A stretch of 64,000 bases of DNA from Pyrobaculum ferrireducens (GTDB lineage: Archaea; Thermoproteota; Thermoprotei; Thermoproteales; Thermoproteaceae), in contig NC_016645.1 of assembly GCF_000234805.1 (NCBI RefSeq), positions 720,391 to 784,390 of the forward strand, read 5' to 3'. Shown here piece after piece: positions 8,626-17,150 of this stretch. The first letter of the stretch is position 1; the number at the start of each line of letters is the position of its first letter. Under the pieces are notes generated by a model, which was given only the letters and a program-made list of their open reading frames with translations, searched no databases and was not told the origin of the DNA. A program made the translations under genes and the position numbers.

Positions 8626-8800
8626 ACCCGCGGCGCCTGGCCGTCGGCGCCGATTTCGCCGGCGGCGCCAGACGGGGAGGCCCGCCCAGCGCTACCGGCT
8701 TGTCCCCCAACGCCGCCAGCGGCGAGGGCAGTGGATGGGGAAGCCACCCACATCCCCCACCGCAGGAGGCTGGGCACGGGGGCGGCTAGACGCCGCGGGT
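8626..8800 (+). mobile_element. 175-bp MITE-like element, copy 1
   Basis: The element has perfect terminal inverted repeats: ACCCGCGGCG at the left (8626-8635) and CGCCGCGGGT at the right (8791-8800). It is extremely GC-rich inside an AT-rich intergenic stretch. A copy of the same length lies in reverse orientation at 51419-51593; the first 73 bases match exactly and the rest is a diverged but alignable sequence. It contains no convincing gene and no obvious target-site duplication. Size and termini suggest a non-autonomous transposon, though a structured RNA cannot be ruled out. Confidence 0.75.
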
Positions 8801-9012
8801 CTGTATATCAAAGACTCTATGTTTATAACTATCTGTTTGTAATATTCTTGGATTACTATCTGTGGATTTTTGTATTGTCTGTTTTATAAGTTTTCCTGGG
8901 GTGGGGCGTTTTTAAAGTTTATATATCTATGGATTTTGCTCCTTGATGTATATAGGTGGGCTGGCGGCGTGGGGTTCTGCGTCGCCTTGGGGAGCCGGCG
9001 GGTGGTGGGGGT

Positions 9013-9906
9013 ATGAGGGCTCCGTCTACTAGCGCTAATCTCGGGGCTGGTTTCGACGTGGTTGCGGTGGCGCACGACGCCTACGTGGCTGAGGCGTATG
9101 TCAAGGTGGGGTCTGGTTGCGGCGTGGAGGTGAGGTTTAGGGGTTTTGACCCCGGCGGTGATAACACCGTGGTACGGGCTTTTCGGCGGTTTTTCGAGCT
9201 TACCGGGGTGTGCCGGGGGGTGGAGGTGGAGGTGGTTAACCACATCCCCGTCGCCAGGGGGCTTGGGAGTAGCGGCGCCTCGGCGGTGGCGGCCCTGGCG
9301 GGTTTTATAAGAGAGGCTGGGGTTAGGGTTGACCCGCGGCTGGTGGTGGAGGCGGCGGGCTTCGGCGAGGCGGCGGCGGCGGGGAGTCCGCATTTTGACA
9401 ACGTGGCGGGGGCGGCACTCGGGGGGGCCGTTGTGCTAACCTCGCTGTCTCCCGTGGATTTTGTCAAGTTTACGCCTAGGCTCACCTTCGTGGTGGGGGT
9501 GCCGGACGTCCCGCCTATGCCGAACAAGACTAAGATGATGCGGGAGGTCCTTCCGCGGGAGGTGGAGTTCCGCACCTATGTGAGGCAGATTTCGAGAGTG
9601 GCGTCGCTGGTGGCCGGCTTCGCCTTGTCCGACCCCAGGCTGGTGGCGAGGGGAATGGAGGACGAGGTGGTGGAGGCGGCCAGGGCGCCTCTGGTGCCGG
9701 GGTACCACAGGGCGAGGAGATACGCCTTGGAGGCGGGGGCCCTGGGCTTCGCCCTCTCTGGCGCGGGGCCCTCCGTCATCGCCCTCGTGCTGGACAGAGA
9801 CGCCGACGCCGTGAAAAGCGCCGTGGCGAGGGCGTACGCAGAGGAGGGGCTGAGGGCCGAGGTAAAGGTGGCGGCCGTGGCCGAAGGCGCCCTGTCCCAG
9901 ACCTAG
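9013..9906 (+). CDS. thrB: homoserine kinase
   Basis: A 297-residue GHMP-family kinase: [20 protein letters not shown] at the N-terminus, the nucleotide-binding loop [17 protein letters not shown] near residue 80, and the C-terminal [14 protein letters not shown] glycine loop. It phosphorylates L-homoserine in threonine synthesis, in the cytoplasm. I choose ATG 9013 over an upstream in-frame start (8956) because the homology begins at APSTSANLG and a purine-rich GGTGGTGGGGG lies directly before it. The convergent pseudogene overlaps its last four bases. Confidence 0.92.
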   Translation: MRAPSTSANLGAGFDVVAVAHDAYVAEAYVKVGSGCGVEVRFRGFDPGGDNTVVRAFRRFFELTGVCRGVEVEVVNHIPVARGLGSSGASAVAALAGFIREAGVRVDPRLVVEAAGFGEAAAAGSPHFDNVAGAALGGAVVLTSLSPVDFVKFTPRLTFVVGVPDVPPMPNKTKMMREVLPREVEFRTYVRQISRVASLVAGFALSDPRLVARGMEDEVVEAARAPLVPGYHRARRYALEAGALGFALSGAGPSVIALVLDRDADAVKSAVARAYAEEGLRAEVKVAAVAEGALSQT

Positions 9907-10277
9907 TCAACTAGGTAGAGGCGCAGCGCCGGGGCCACCTCCCCAATTTTCAGGTAGTCTCTGTCTCTTGTCAATAGGGGGAGCCCGTGGGCGATGGCGG
10001 TCGCCGCTATGTATATGTCGTTTTCACTCACCGCTGTGCCTCTTTTCTTCAGCTGGGCGAAGACGTCGGCGGCTACCTCAACCACCTCGTTTGTTATGGG
10101 GAGCACGGTGAACGCCTCCTCAAGCCTCATCTTGTAAAACCGCCTCCCCCTTTACACCTAATATATTCATATACCGATTTTGAGAGATGGGGCTAGTCCG
10201 GTAGTAGCTCTAGCCTCTCTGTCTAGCACCTCGATCAGCGCTGAGGTGTCTAGGAGAGCCTCCGCGGGGACCCCCAT
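9903..10277 (-). pseudogene. vapC: VapC PIN-domain toxin with three in-frame stop codons
   Basis: From ATG 10277 the frame gives LLDTSALIEVLDREAR (first catalytic Asp at residue 10), reaches TGA at codon 37, TAG at codon 40 and TAA at codon 42, then continues in the same frame as RGRRFYKMRLEEAFTVLPI and NDIYIAATAIAHGLPLLTRD to 9903. Reading through the stops gives a normal 124-residue VapC, and the local sequence I-G-I-x-I-Y-x-V-x-R-G fits the usual IYEVLRG segment. The downstream piece alone lacks the first catalytic Asp. The gene is therefore dead as written. It overlaps its own antitoxin gene, which is also damaged. Confidence 0.85.
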
Positions 10278-10491
10278 CTCCTCCTATCTTCAAGTAGCTC
10301 CTCGACGGAGGCCGCGCCTCCCCCCCCCGGTTTTTCTCCAGCATCTCCAGTATGGCCACTCTCCTCCTCAGAAGCTTGTACTCCTGTAGTATTCTGGATA
10401 TGGCCTCCTCCATGGACCTCGCCCCGAGCCTTTCCTTCACTCTCGCAACCTGCAGAAGTTTTTTCGACACGGCTATAGTCGTCTTCTCCAC
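10250..10491 (-). pseudogene. vapB: VapB-type antitoxin frameshifted at a G9 run
   Basis: The GTG at 10491 opens MEKTTIAVSKKLLQVARVKE and RSMEEAISRILQEYKLLRRR, a ribbon-helix-helix-like VapB antitoxin. After EMLEKNRGG the frame passes a run of nine G (plus-strand C10320-10328) and becomes Arg/Pro/Gly nonsense. One extra G would restore ASVEELLEDRRRWGSPRRLS, a normal VapB tail that overlaps the vapC start. Antitoxin and toxin are thus both broken. Confidence 0.7.
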
Positions 10492-10519
10492 GCATACACC
10501 ATTATAACTCTATACAACT

Positions 10520-11875
10520 CTACCGGCCGGAGATGTCGACTAGCCCGTTCTCGGTGCACTGGGGCCTCCCAGCGGGCGCGTGGGCTAGGGGGTCCTTTAG
10601 ACGCCGTGGGAAGAACGCGGTGTATTTCTTAAACTCTTCGAGGTCGAGGATCTTCTCCTCTTGCTGAGTCACGGCCTTGTCGACGAGGAGGTCGATGTAG
10701 TAGACGCGGCGGCCCCACTCGGGTTCGGTGTTGAGGTTGATGTATGTGCCGACCGGCCTCCCGTCGGGGGTGTAGTAGGTGTGTACCACGTACCAGGCGC
10801 CGCGGGGTATGCACGTCAGCGCGTAGTAGCCCCTGCCGATCTCGACGCCGATTCCGTCCAGCACGCCCCCCGGCTTGAGCAACCTCTTCACCACCAGGAC
10901 TCCGCCCCTCACGCCTATGGACTCCCCCCTCATCTTCACCACGTCGCCCCAGGGCTTCACGTGGTAAATCGCCACCTCGCCCTTCGCCAGGTACTCCGCC
11001 GCCTTTTCGTACACGTCGCCGCCGACGTAGTCGAGGAGGTCTACGCATCTCCCAATCCCCTGGGCTCTGAGGGCGTGGTGCCCCCTAGCCGTTGGGACAA
11101 CCGAGGCCCTGGCATCGTCCAGCCTCTCCTTGCCCCACTTGTCGAAGAGGGCGATCGCGAGGCAGCTACCACGCCTCAGCACCTCGCCGGGCGCCCCGCC
11201 TTTCGAAAGCGCCAGGAGCTCTTGGTAGAGGGACTCCGCCTCCCGGGCCAGGGCCTCCTCGTCGGCGTAGCGTGCCGACGACTTGAACCTCAGCCCGAGG
11301 GTGGCGTACTGCCTCAGCCGGGACTCCGCGAGTATCCTCAGCCTCAGCCTGTCCTCCGGGGGGATGTGCTCGCTGTACGTCACCCTCCCCGTGGTGTTCA
11401 GCTCGAGGTACTCGCCGTCGACGACGATCTCCGGCACCGCCACCCCTCTGTGGGGGCCGATGGGCGGCTTCGCCACCGTGTATACGCCCACGGACCCCGG
11501 CGTGAGGACGTAGCGGCTCGGCACTTCGTACACCTCGCCTCCGGGGCCCTCCACCGCCGCCTCGCCCACCGCCCTCCCGGCGAATACCTCCTTCACGCCT
11601 GCCCTAGCCCTGGCGATAAAGGGATCGGCGTATTGAGAAAGCCTCTCTAGAAAGGCCTCCACCACCTCGCACTTCCCCACCACCACGATCCCCGTCTTCG
11701 ACTCGTGGTCCTTAACCGTGGCATCCGGCGGAGACACGTCCCTATCAATGGCGAGGCGTTTTGCGATCTTTTCGGTGGGCTGCACCACCTTAAAGCCCCA
11801 GTCCAGGGCCAGTTTGGTCAGCGCGGTGGCGTATATACCCCTAATCCTCAGACGGTACACGTCCGCCAGAGACAA
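10520..11875 (-). CDS. fau-1: probable ribonuclease FAU-1 (RNase E/G-like domain plus DUF402)
   Basis: A 451-residue protein. The N-terminal half starts RLRIRGIYATALTKLALDWG and has RDVSPPDATVKDHESKTGIV, matching the archaeal AU-1/RNase E-G-like domain. The C-terminal third carries the DUF402 fold (RGAWYVVHTYYTPDGRPVGTY, YYIDLLVDKAV). FAU-1 binds AU-rich RNA and takes part in rRNA precursor processing in Thermococcales. It is single and monocistronic here, with a TATA-like CTATAAAAACC at about 11897-11907 on the opposite strand just upstream of the start. Confidence 0.9.
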   Translation of the reverse strand: MSLADVYRLRIRGIYATALTKLALDWGFKVVQPTEKIAKRLAIDRDVSPPDATVKDHESKTGIVVVGKCEVVEAFLERLSQYADPFIARARAGVKEVFAGRAVGEAAVEGPGGEVYEVPSRYVLTPGSVGVYTVAKPPIGPHRGVAVPEIVVDGEYLELNTTGRVTYSEHIPPEDRLRLRILAESRLRQYATLGLRFKSSARYADEEALAREAESLYQELLALSKGGAPGEVLRRGSCLAIALFDKWGKERLDDARASVVPTARGHHALRAQGIGRCVDLLDYVGGDVYEKAAEYLAKGEVAIYHVKPWGDVVKMRGESIGVRGGVLVVKRLLKPGGVLDGIGVEIGRGYYALTCIPRGAWYVVHTYYTPDGRPVGTYINLNTEPEWGRRVYYIDLLVDKAVTQQEEKILDLEEFKKYTAFFPRRLKDPLAHAPAGRPQCTENGLVDISGR

Positions 11876-12033
11876 GGGGGTTAAAGCCTTTATCCACCTA
11901 TAAAAACCCGGGCGCTGGATATATACGCCGAGGCGTGAGGAGTCCTTCCGCTCGCGACAGGTGAACGCGGCGGAGCCGCAGAGCCCGCCTGCCGTGAGCT
12001 ACAAGGTATTTAAATCTAGAGGTATTTACCACT

Positions 12034-12300
12034 GTGGGTAGGGGAGGGGTGTCGAAGAGGAAAAAGACGAGTATTTCGCTGGATGCGGCGCTGTGGGAGA
12101 GGTTTGAGAAGAAGGTGGCGGCGGAGGGGAGGACCGCAAGCGCGGTTCTCGAGGAGTTGATTAGGAACTACCTCCTCGCCGACCTCTTCGCCGGGCTGGC
12201 CGATGAGAAGGCGCCGCTTGTGGTGAGGCCTGTGAAGCCTGTGGGCCCCGCCGACGCGGGGGAGGAGGTATGGAAAATGAGGCAAGAGTCTTCTATCTAG
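12034..12300 (+). CDS. vapB: VapB-family ribbon-helix-helix antitoxin
   Basis: An 88-residue protein whose GTG start lies about 25 nt after the TATA box TATTTAAAT (12006-12014), so a leaderless message is likely. SKRKKTSISLDAALWERFEK is the DNA-binding strand and first helix, followed by EGRTASAVLEELIRNYLLADL; the C-terminal part with VVRPVKPVGPAD would wrap the toxin. It overlaps vapC by 31 nt, the normal arrangement. It likely represses its own operon. Confidence 0.82.
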   Translation: MGRGGVSKRKKTSISLDAALWERFEKKVAAEGRTASAVLEELIRNYLLADLFAGLADEKAPLVVRPVKPVGPADAGEEVWKMRQESSI

Positions 12301-12731
12301 ACACCAGCGCCATTGTGAAGAGGTATGTTTTTGAGAAGCACAGCGACTACGTGGTGGAGCTGTACGACTCTTCGCTAGACGGCGAGGTGGAGCTCAGCTT
12401 CTCACTTTGGAACGTGGGGGAGACCCTCGGCGTTTTCGACCGCTACCTGAGGCGCGGCGTGCTGACAGAGGAGGCGTGGAGAGCCGCGCGGAGAAATTTT
12501 CTAGGTGAGACGAGGAGGCTCGTCTCGCTAGGCGTTTTGAAAGTAGTGGGAATCACCGCAGACTTGCTGAGAGAGTCGTGGAGGTTAATAGAGAAGCACC
12601 ACATATATCAAGCAGATGCGTTGCAAATCACCTCGGCGAGGTATGTAAAAGCGGATATACTAGTCACCGCCGATAAAAACCTGTGCAGAGTAGCCGGGGA
12701 GGAGGAGCTCGGCGTCAAGTGCCTGGCTTAG
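12270..12731 (+). CDS. vapC: VapC-family PIN-domain ribonuclease toxin
   Basis: A 153-residue PIN protein with acidic residues in the expected order: YLDTSAIVKRYVFE (Asp near residue 10), a mid-chain Glu in SLWNVGETLGVF, Asp in YQADALQITSARY, and Asp in LVTADKNLC. These form the Mg-binding pocket of VapC RNases. Unlike the pair at 9.9-10.5 kb, this operon is intact. It is convergent with the ASCH gene and overlaps it by 17 nt. Confidence 0.87.
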   Translation: MENEARVFYLDTSAIVKRYVFEKHSDYVVELYDSSLDGEVELSFSLWNVGETLGVFDRYLRRGVLTEEAWRAARRNFLGETRRLVSLGVLKVVGITADLLRESWRLIEKHHIYQADALQITSARYVKADILVTADKNLCRVAGEEELGVKCLA

Positions 12732-13200
12732 GCGGGGGTTCACAAAGCTCGTCCAGCCTCGCCCCCATGTACCTGTCCAGCCGTCTGTAGCTGGGGGGCG
12801 GCCTCAGGCCCAGGTCGCTCAGCTTGACGGGGGCGCGGCACTGGGCGTGCTCCCTCACCTGGATGAGCATGGCGTATCTCGCGCCGCGGACGTACTCCAT
12901 GTCCTCCCCGCCGACGCCCACGTCGCCGAGCTCCGCCAGCAGTTGCGGAATGTTGGAGGGGGGCGCGACGAACACGACTCCTGCCGTGAAGCGGCCGGCC
13001 ACGGCGGCTGTGGGCTTGGTGAAGTAGAGGTAAACCACGTCCCCCGGCTCCACGAGGGGCCCCGCCAGCCTCCTCAGCTCGTACTTCTTGCGGCCGCTGA
13101 GGATCTCCCAGCCGAACCTGGGCTTAATCGACATGAGGATGTAGCGGCGCGAGGGGGGCGGGTTCTCCTCAACGTCGGAGGTACTCCGGCTCTTCACCAC
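12715..13200 (-). CDS. ASCH-domain protein
   Basis: The protein carries the ASCH signature ILMSIKPRFGWEILSGRKKYELRR... near its N-terminus and the beta-barrel segment GDVVYLYFTKPTAAVAGRF, as in PUA-like ASCH proteins that bind RNA or modified nucleosides. A TATA-like TTATATTTTTT (minus strand, about 13224-13234) points to the GTG at 13200 as a leaderless start; an in-frame TTG exists at 13218. The Pro-rich C-terminus overlaps the convergent vapC. Some relatives act as RNA-binding regulators or nucleases; no specific role is claimed. Confidence 0.8.
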   Translation of the reverse strand: MVKSRSTSDVEENPPPSRRYILMSIKPRFGWEILSGRKKYELRRLAGPLVEPGDVVYLYFTKPTAAVAGRFTAGVVFVAPPSNIPQLLAELGDVGVGGEDMEYVRGARYAMLIQVREHAQCRAPVKLSDLGLRPPPSYRRLDRYMGARLDELCEPPPKPGT

Positions 13201-13246
13201 TCCGACGCCTCCACCCAAGTTAAAAAATATAACCTTTTCCCCCTAC

Positions 13247-13981
13247 GTGAGGTGCTTCTGCGGGAGGCCGGCGCTGGAAAGCGGCTACTGCCCCTACCAC
13301 GACCCCAACTGCGTGAGGGACAAGCGGTGCCGGAGATCGCTGGCCTTCACGCCGGACTGCGAGGGCTGCAACCTCCCGGGGGGCGAGGTGTTCGACTCGG
13401 CGCCGAGGCTGAGGGGGGCGAAGATACACGGCCCCCTAATAGTGCAGTACGTGGTGGGCGACGTGGACCTCTCAGAGGCCAGGGGGGCCGACCTCTACAT
13501 CCACAGCGTGAGAGGCGCCGTGAGACTGGGGGGCTCCCGGTTTAGAAACATATACATAGACACGGTGGAGGGCGGGGTAGACCTGACGGGGGCCAGGGCA
13601 GTGGGGGTTGTCCTCTGGTCTGTGAAAGGCTCCGTGGCGGCCGGCGGCCTGTCGGCTGGTGGCCACGTCTCCGTGGTAGATGCGGCGGGCCCCGTGGCGC
13701 TGGGCGGGGCGAAGATAGCGGGGGAGCTAATCGTCGAGGGGGTAAGGGGCACCTTACAGGCGGGGGCCTCTGCCTACTCCATCTCCATCTACAAGCTGAG
13801 GGGCGAGGCCTCGCTCTCCGGCGCCTCCACCGAGGGCGACATCCGCGTCGTGGAGTCCCAAGGCGAGAGGCTGGACCTCTCCGGCGTAGAGGTGGGAGGC
13901 CGCGTCTACATCCTCGCCTCTAAATTCGGCGGCGTAAGAGTCGACAAGCAAGAGGTTTTAAAAAAGCTGGTTGTTCTTTAA
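13247..13981 (+). CDS. zinc-ribbon-like plus right-handed beta-helix (pentapeptide-like) protein
   Basis: A 244-residue protein. The first 45 residues hold eight Cys in pairs (RCFCGRP, YCPYHDPNC, RCRRS, DCEGCNLP), which looks like a metal-binding knob. The remaining 200 residues are a regular beta-solenoid with about 20-residue turns such as IHGPLIVQYVVGDVDLSEA, LYIHSVRGAVRLGG, IYIDTVEGGVDLTG and ISIYKLRGEASLSG. No signal peptide is present, so it is cytoplasmic. It shares a short intergenic region with the divergent ASCH gene. Resemblance is to pentapeptide-repeat or bactofilin-like solenoids; function unknown. Confidence 0.7.
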   Translation: MRCFCGRPALESGYCPYHDPNCVRDKRCRRSLAFTPDCEGCNLPGGEVFDSAPRLRGAKIHGPLIVQYVVGDVDLSEARGADLYIHSVRGAVRLGGSRFRNIYIDTVEGGVDLTGARAVGVVLWSVKGSVAAGGLSAGGHVSVVDAAGPVALGGAKIAGELIVEGVRGTLQAGASAYSISIYKLRGEASLSGASTEGDIRVVESQGERLDLSGVEVGGRVYILASKFGGVRVDKQEVLKKLVVL

Positions 13982-14017
13982 CTACACCTCCTGACGCCAC
14001 CCCCCGCGGGCCCCGTA

Positions 14018-14038
14018 TACCCCCTGGCCTTGGGGGTA
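14018..14038. other. G/C-rich hairpin in the suf upstream region
   Basis: TACCCCC (14018-14024) and GGGGGTA (14032-14038) form a 7-bp stem with a 7-nt loop TGGCCTT. It lies about 115 bp before the suf TATA box and 40 bp after the preceding stop codon, so it could be an operator or the transcription end of the upstream gene. Nothing else is recognised in 13982-14150. Confidence 0.4.
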
Positions 14039-14152
14039 CAGTTGCTTAACGTCTACGATCCTGTGCCTTAGCCGACGCAGATTTTACACCCCCTACGTGT
14101 TAAACACAAGTGTGTGCGATGTGGTCGTCAGCTTTGTGCACTGCATGCATCT

Positions 14153-14166
14153 TTACATATTTAAAC
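14153..14166 (+). promoter_or_regulatory. TATA box of the suf cluster
   Basis: TTACATATTTAAAC is an archaeal TATA element centred about 27 nt before the GTG of sufC, consistent with a leaderless transcript that starts at the start codon. Confidence 0.6.
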
Positions 14167-14185
14167 TGATGTACTTCTCATATAT

Positions 14186-14875
14186 GTGTCTCTTGTGTTG
14201 GAGGGCGTTTCTGTATCTGTAGGGGGGCGTCTTCTGCTCAGTGACATATCTCTGGCGGTTCCCCGAGGCGGTGTGTTCTACATACTGGGGCCCAACGGGG
14301 CGGGGAAGTCATCGCTTCTCAAGGCTGTGATGGGTATTCCAGGTTATAACGTGGTGGGGGGCCGCGTCTTGTTAAACGGCGAGGATGTAACTGGGCTGAA
14401 ACCTTGTGATAGAGCGGCTAGGGGCCTCGCCCTCGCCTTCCAAACTCCGCCGAGGCTCCAGGGGGTAAAGGTGGGCACACTTCTCCGCCACATCTGTAGG
14501 AAAAGTGGGTGCGACCCCCACGAGGTGGCGAAGGTGGTTGAGGTTGAACATTTACTAGATCGGGAGGTTGGGAAGCTCTCCGGAGGGGAGGGGAAGAGGG
14601 TTGAGCTAGCCACAGTCATTGCACAGAGGCCTAAGGTGGCCCTAGTCGACGAGCCGGACAGCGGCGTGGACGTGGAGAGCCTCGCCGTGGTGGGGAGGGG
14701 GCTCAGAGCCTTGGCGGAGACAGCGGCGCTTCTAGTAGTGACCCACAGCGCCCATATTGCTAGGCACCTCCCTCCAACTCGGGTATGCGTTCTCCACGGC
14801 GGGGGTCTTAGGAGGTGCGGAGGGCGGGAGGTCATCGAGGAGGTGTTTAGCTATGGCTTCTCAAAGCTGGTTTGA
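14186..14875 (+). CDS. sufC: Fe-S cluster assembly ATPase SufC
   Basis: A 229-residue ABC ATPase: Walker A GPNGAGKSS near residue 36, Q-loop region in ALAFQTPPRLQGV, signature LSGGEGKRVELA, Walker B VALVDEPDSGVD and the switch His in VVTHSAHIARHL. The DEPDSG variant and the soluble, stand-alone nature identify SufC rather than a transport ATPase. With SufB it builds Fe-S clusters in the cytosol. The GTG start is fixed by the TATA box. The end overlaps sufB by 23 nt. Confidence 0.92.
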   Translation: MSLVLEGVSVSVGGRLLLSDISLAVPRGGVFYILGPNGAGKSSLLKAVMGIPGYNVVGGRVLLNGEDVTGLKPCDRAARGLALAFQTPPRLQGVKVGTLLRHICRKSGCDPHEVAKVVEVEHLLDREVGKLSGGEGKRVELATVIAQRPKVALVDEPDSGVDVESLAVVGRGLRALAETAALLVVTHSAHIARHLPPTRVCVLHGGGLRRCGGREVIEEVFSYGFSKLV

Positions 14876-16049
14876 GGAGGTTAGGCACAAGGCAAGGAGC
14901 GCGCTGGATAAACCGGCGCCGTACGGGCCGGATATTGACGTGACGGCCTTTGGAGAGGGGCGGGGCCTCTTGGAGGAGGAGGCGGTTGCCTCAGTTGCGG
15001 GGCGCGTGGGGGTTTCCACAGCGGCGGCCGCGTTTTACATACAGGCGGACAACGCCTACTTTAGATACCTAAGCAGAATACCCGGCGTCGAGGTGTATAG
15101 ACTAGAGGAGTTTGTAGAGGAGTACAGAGACGTGGCGAGGGACTACCTCTGGCGCCTAGTGCCGCCGCACCTGGATAAATACACCGCGGCGGCCGCCTTG
15201 AGGGGGGTGGGGGGTTACGTCATAAGAGTAAAGAGCGGCGTCAAGGTGAGCGAGCCAATCCTCGCATGTCTCTCTATTGTGAGGGGAGGCCTCCAGGCGC
15301 CTCACAATGTGGTTATAGTAGAGGAGGGGGCCGAGGCGGTGGTCTACACCGGGTGCGCCATTGCGCCGGAGGCGGTGGGTCTTCACGTGGGTATTTCCGA
15401 GTTCTACGTGATGAAAGGGGCCAGGCTTAGGTTTATCATGGTCCACAGCTGGAACAAGGCGGCTCACGTAAGGCCCAGGACCGGCGTCCTCGTTGAGGAG
15501 GGCGGCGAGTATGTAGAGTACTACGCCAACCTCGCCTCCGTGAAGACGCTCCAGACAAGTCCCCGGATTGTGCTGAAAGAGGGGGCCAGAGCCCACTCCG
15601 TCTCCGTGGTGCTGGGCCTGGGAGACGCGGTGATTGATATAGGCACCGTGGCGTCGCTAGAGGGGCGGGGCGCCGGCGTGGAGCTGGCGACAAGGGCCAT
15701 CGCCGCTGGGTCTTCTACGGTGACGATGCGGGCCTTGGTGGAGGCGTGGAGCCCGGCGAGGGGCCACGTGGAGTGTAGCGGACTGCTGATGTCGGAGCGG
15801 GCCAATATCGTGACCATCCCGCAACTGGCCGCCCGCCACAGCGACGCCGCACTGACCCACGAGGCCTCCATCGGGAGGCTGGCGGAGGAGGAGATCAACT
15901 ACCTAATGGCCAAGGGCTTCACCTACGAGGAGGCCGTGTCGCTACTAATCCGCGGCTTCGTCACCACAGACATCCACAAATACCTCCCGGAGCAGGCGAG
16001 GCGCTATGTGGAAAATATTGAAAAACTAATAACCGAAAAAGCCATGTGA
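14853..16049 (+). CDS. sufB: SufB/SufD family Fe-S scaffold protein
   Basis: I take ATG 14853 (MASQSWFEEVRHKARSALDK) over an upstream start inside sufC. The 398-residue protein has the beta-helix core of SufB/D and the conserved C-terminal block CSGLLMSERANIVTIPQLAA, THEASIGRLAEEEINYLMAK and AVSLLIRGFVT. It forms the scaffold on which SufC acts. Only one SufB/D gene is present, so the complex may be a homodimeric scaffold, as in the minimal sufCB-like systems described in archaea. The end overlaps the next gene. Confidence 0.9.
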   Translation: MASQSWFEEVRHKARSALDKPAPYGPDIDVTAFGEGRGLLEEEAVASVAGRVGVSTAAAAFYIQADNAYFRYLSRIPGVEVYRLEEFVEEYRDVARDYLWRLVPPHLDKYTAAAALRGVGGYVIRVKSGVKVSEPILACLSIVRGGLQAPHNVVIVEEGAEAVVYTGCAIAPEAVGLHVGISEFYVMKGARLRFIMVHSWNKAAHVRPRTGVLVEEGGEYVEYYANLASVKTLQTSPRIVLKEGARAHSVSVVLGLGDAVIDIGTVASLEGRGAGVELATRAIAAGSSTVTMRALVEAWSPARGHVECSGLLMSERANIVTIPQLAARHSDAALTHEASIGRLAEEEINYLMAKGFTYEEAVSLLIRGFVTTDIHKYLPEQARRYVENIEKLITEKAM

Positions 16050-16477
16050 ACCTGCGTCTGCCCCCTAGGATAAAGGTGCTGGAGGCCCTAGGCGCCTTGG
16101 CAGACGGCAGGGTCAGGGTGCTGGCCCCCGGGAGGTGCGAGGTGGTGTCCTCCGAGGGCGACAAGACCTACACCGTATACGTCGCGGGCGGGTACGCATA
16201 CAGCAACGACAACGGGACGGTGCACCGGGGCTACGTGGGCTACCCCATACTGGCCTGCCTAATGGCCGGGGGCGCCCTCCCCGTGGATAGAGAGCTGGCG
16301 GAGAAGCTGAGGGGCATCCCCTGGAAGAGGCTCAACGAGCAGTTTAAGAAGTACGAAGAGGTGATGCGCTTCATCTACGCCGAGAGGGGTATAGACCGCG
16401 CCAAGGCGGAGGGCTACATCACCCGCGTGCTGGGGGAGGTGGTGAAGCTGAGGCTTAGGTTCAAGCCGCCGCCATGA
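16046..16477 (+). CDS. conserved-looking hypothetical protein in suf/queE cluster
   Basis: A 143-residue basic protein whose GTG start overlaps the sufB stop (ATGTGA) and whose stop overlaps the queE start (ATGA), so it is firmly in the operon. The N-terminal half is beta-rich (RVRVLAPGRCEVVSSEGDKT, YAYSNDNGTVHRGYVGYP), the C-terminal half helical (RLNEQFKKYEEVMRFIYAER). There are only two Cys and no CxxC, so it does not look like an Fe-S carrier. No family is recognised. Confidence 0.7.
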   Translation: MNLRLPPRIKVLEALGALADGRVRVLAPGRCEVVSSEGDKTYTVYVAGGYAYSNDNGTVHRGYVGYPILACLMAGGALPVDRELAEKLRGIPWKRLNEQFKKYEEVMRFIYAERGIDRAKAEGYITRVLGEVVKLRLRFKPPP

Positions 16478-17124
16478 GGGTCTTGGAGATCTTCGCCTCC
16501 CTCCAGGGAGAGGGGGTGAACATAGGCAAGCCCGCGGTGTTTGTGAGGCTGGCGGGGTGCCCCATACGGTGCGCCTACTGCGACACAAAGTACTCATGGG
16601 ACTACGGGGCGGGGGTGGAGATGGACGTCGACGACGTCGTGAAAAAGGCGGCCTCCCTGGGGGTGAGGGGCCACGTCGTGGTGACGGGCGGTGAGCCGCT
16701 GATATGGCTGGGGAGGGGGCTGGAGGACCTCGCGTGCAGGCTCAGGAAGCTCGGCGCCGTGGAGGTCGAGACAAGCGGAGTCTACCCCCCAAGCGCCGGG
16801 CTCGACCGGTGCGTGGACTACTACGACGTGTCCCCAAAGCTGTCCAACGCGGGGGTGAAGGCCCCCCTCCACCCCTTCTACCCCTCGAGCCCCAAGGCGT
16901 GGTTTAAATTCGTGGTCCGGGACGAGGGGGACGTGGAGGAAGCCGCCGCCTACGTCGAGGCCCGGGGGATACCCCGGGGGCGGGTCTTTCTTATGCCTAT
17001 GGCCGAGACCCCCGAGGAGCACGCCGCAGTGCTCAGAAGGATATGGGACGCGGCTCTGAGACACGGCCTCAGAGTAACCCCCCGCCTCCACATAGCGGCG
17101 TGGGGCAACGCGAGGGGGAGATAA
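16474..17124 (+). CDS. queE: 7-carboxy-7-deazaguanine synthase
   Basis: A 216-residue radical-SAM enzyme of QueE type: EIFASLQGEGVNIGKPAVFV at the N-terminus, the cluster motif GCPIRCAYCDTKYSW (C-x3-C-x2-C), and VVTGGEPLIW for SAM binding. QueE converts carboxy-tetrahydropterin to 7-carboxy-7-deazaguanine, here leading to archaeosine in tRNA. It needs a 4Fe-4S cluster, which may explain co-transcription with sufCB. Length is normal for the family. Confidence 0.92.
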   Translation: MRVLEIFASLQGEGVNIGKPAVFVRLAGCPIRCAYCDTKYSWDYGAGVEMDVDDVVKKAASLGVRGHVVVTGGEPLIWLGRGLEDLACRLRKLGAVEVETSGVYPPSAGLDRCVDYYDVSPKLSNAGVKAPLHPFYPSSPKAWFKFVVRDEGDVEEAAAYVEARGIPRGRVFLMPMAETPEEHAAVLRRIWDAALRHGLRVTPRLHIAAWGNARGR

Positions 17125-17150
17125 TTAAAAAACAGAGTTATGAAAGAGGC

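Noticed and set aside
10152-10169. Selenocysteine or pyrrolysine recoding in vapC
   Set aside because: TGA, TAG and TAA occur together within six codons; no single recoding explains all three and no SECIS-like structure is seen.
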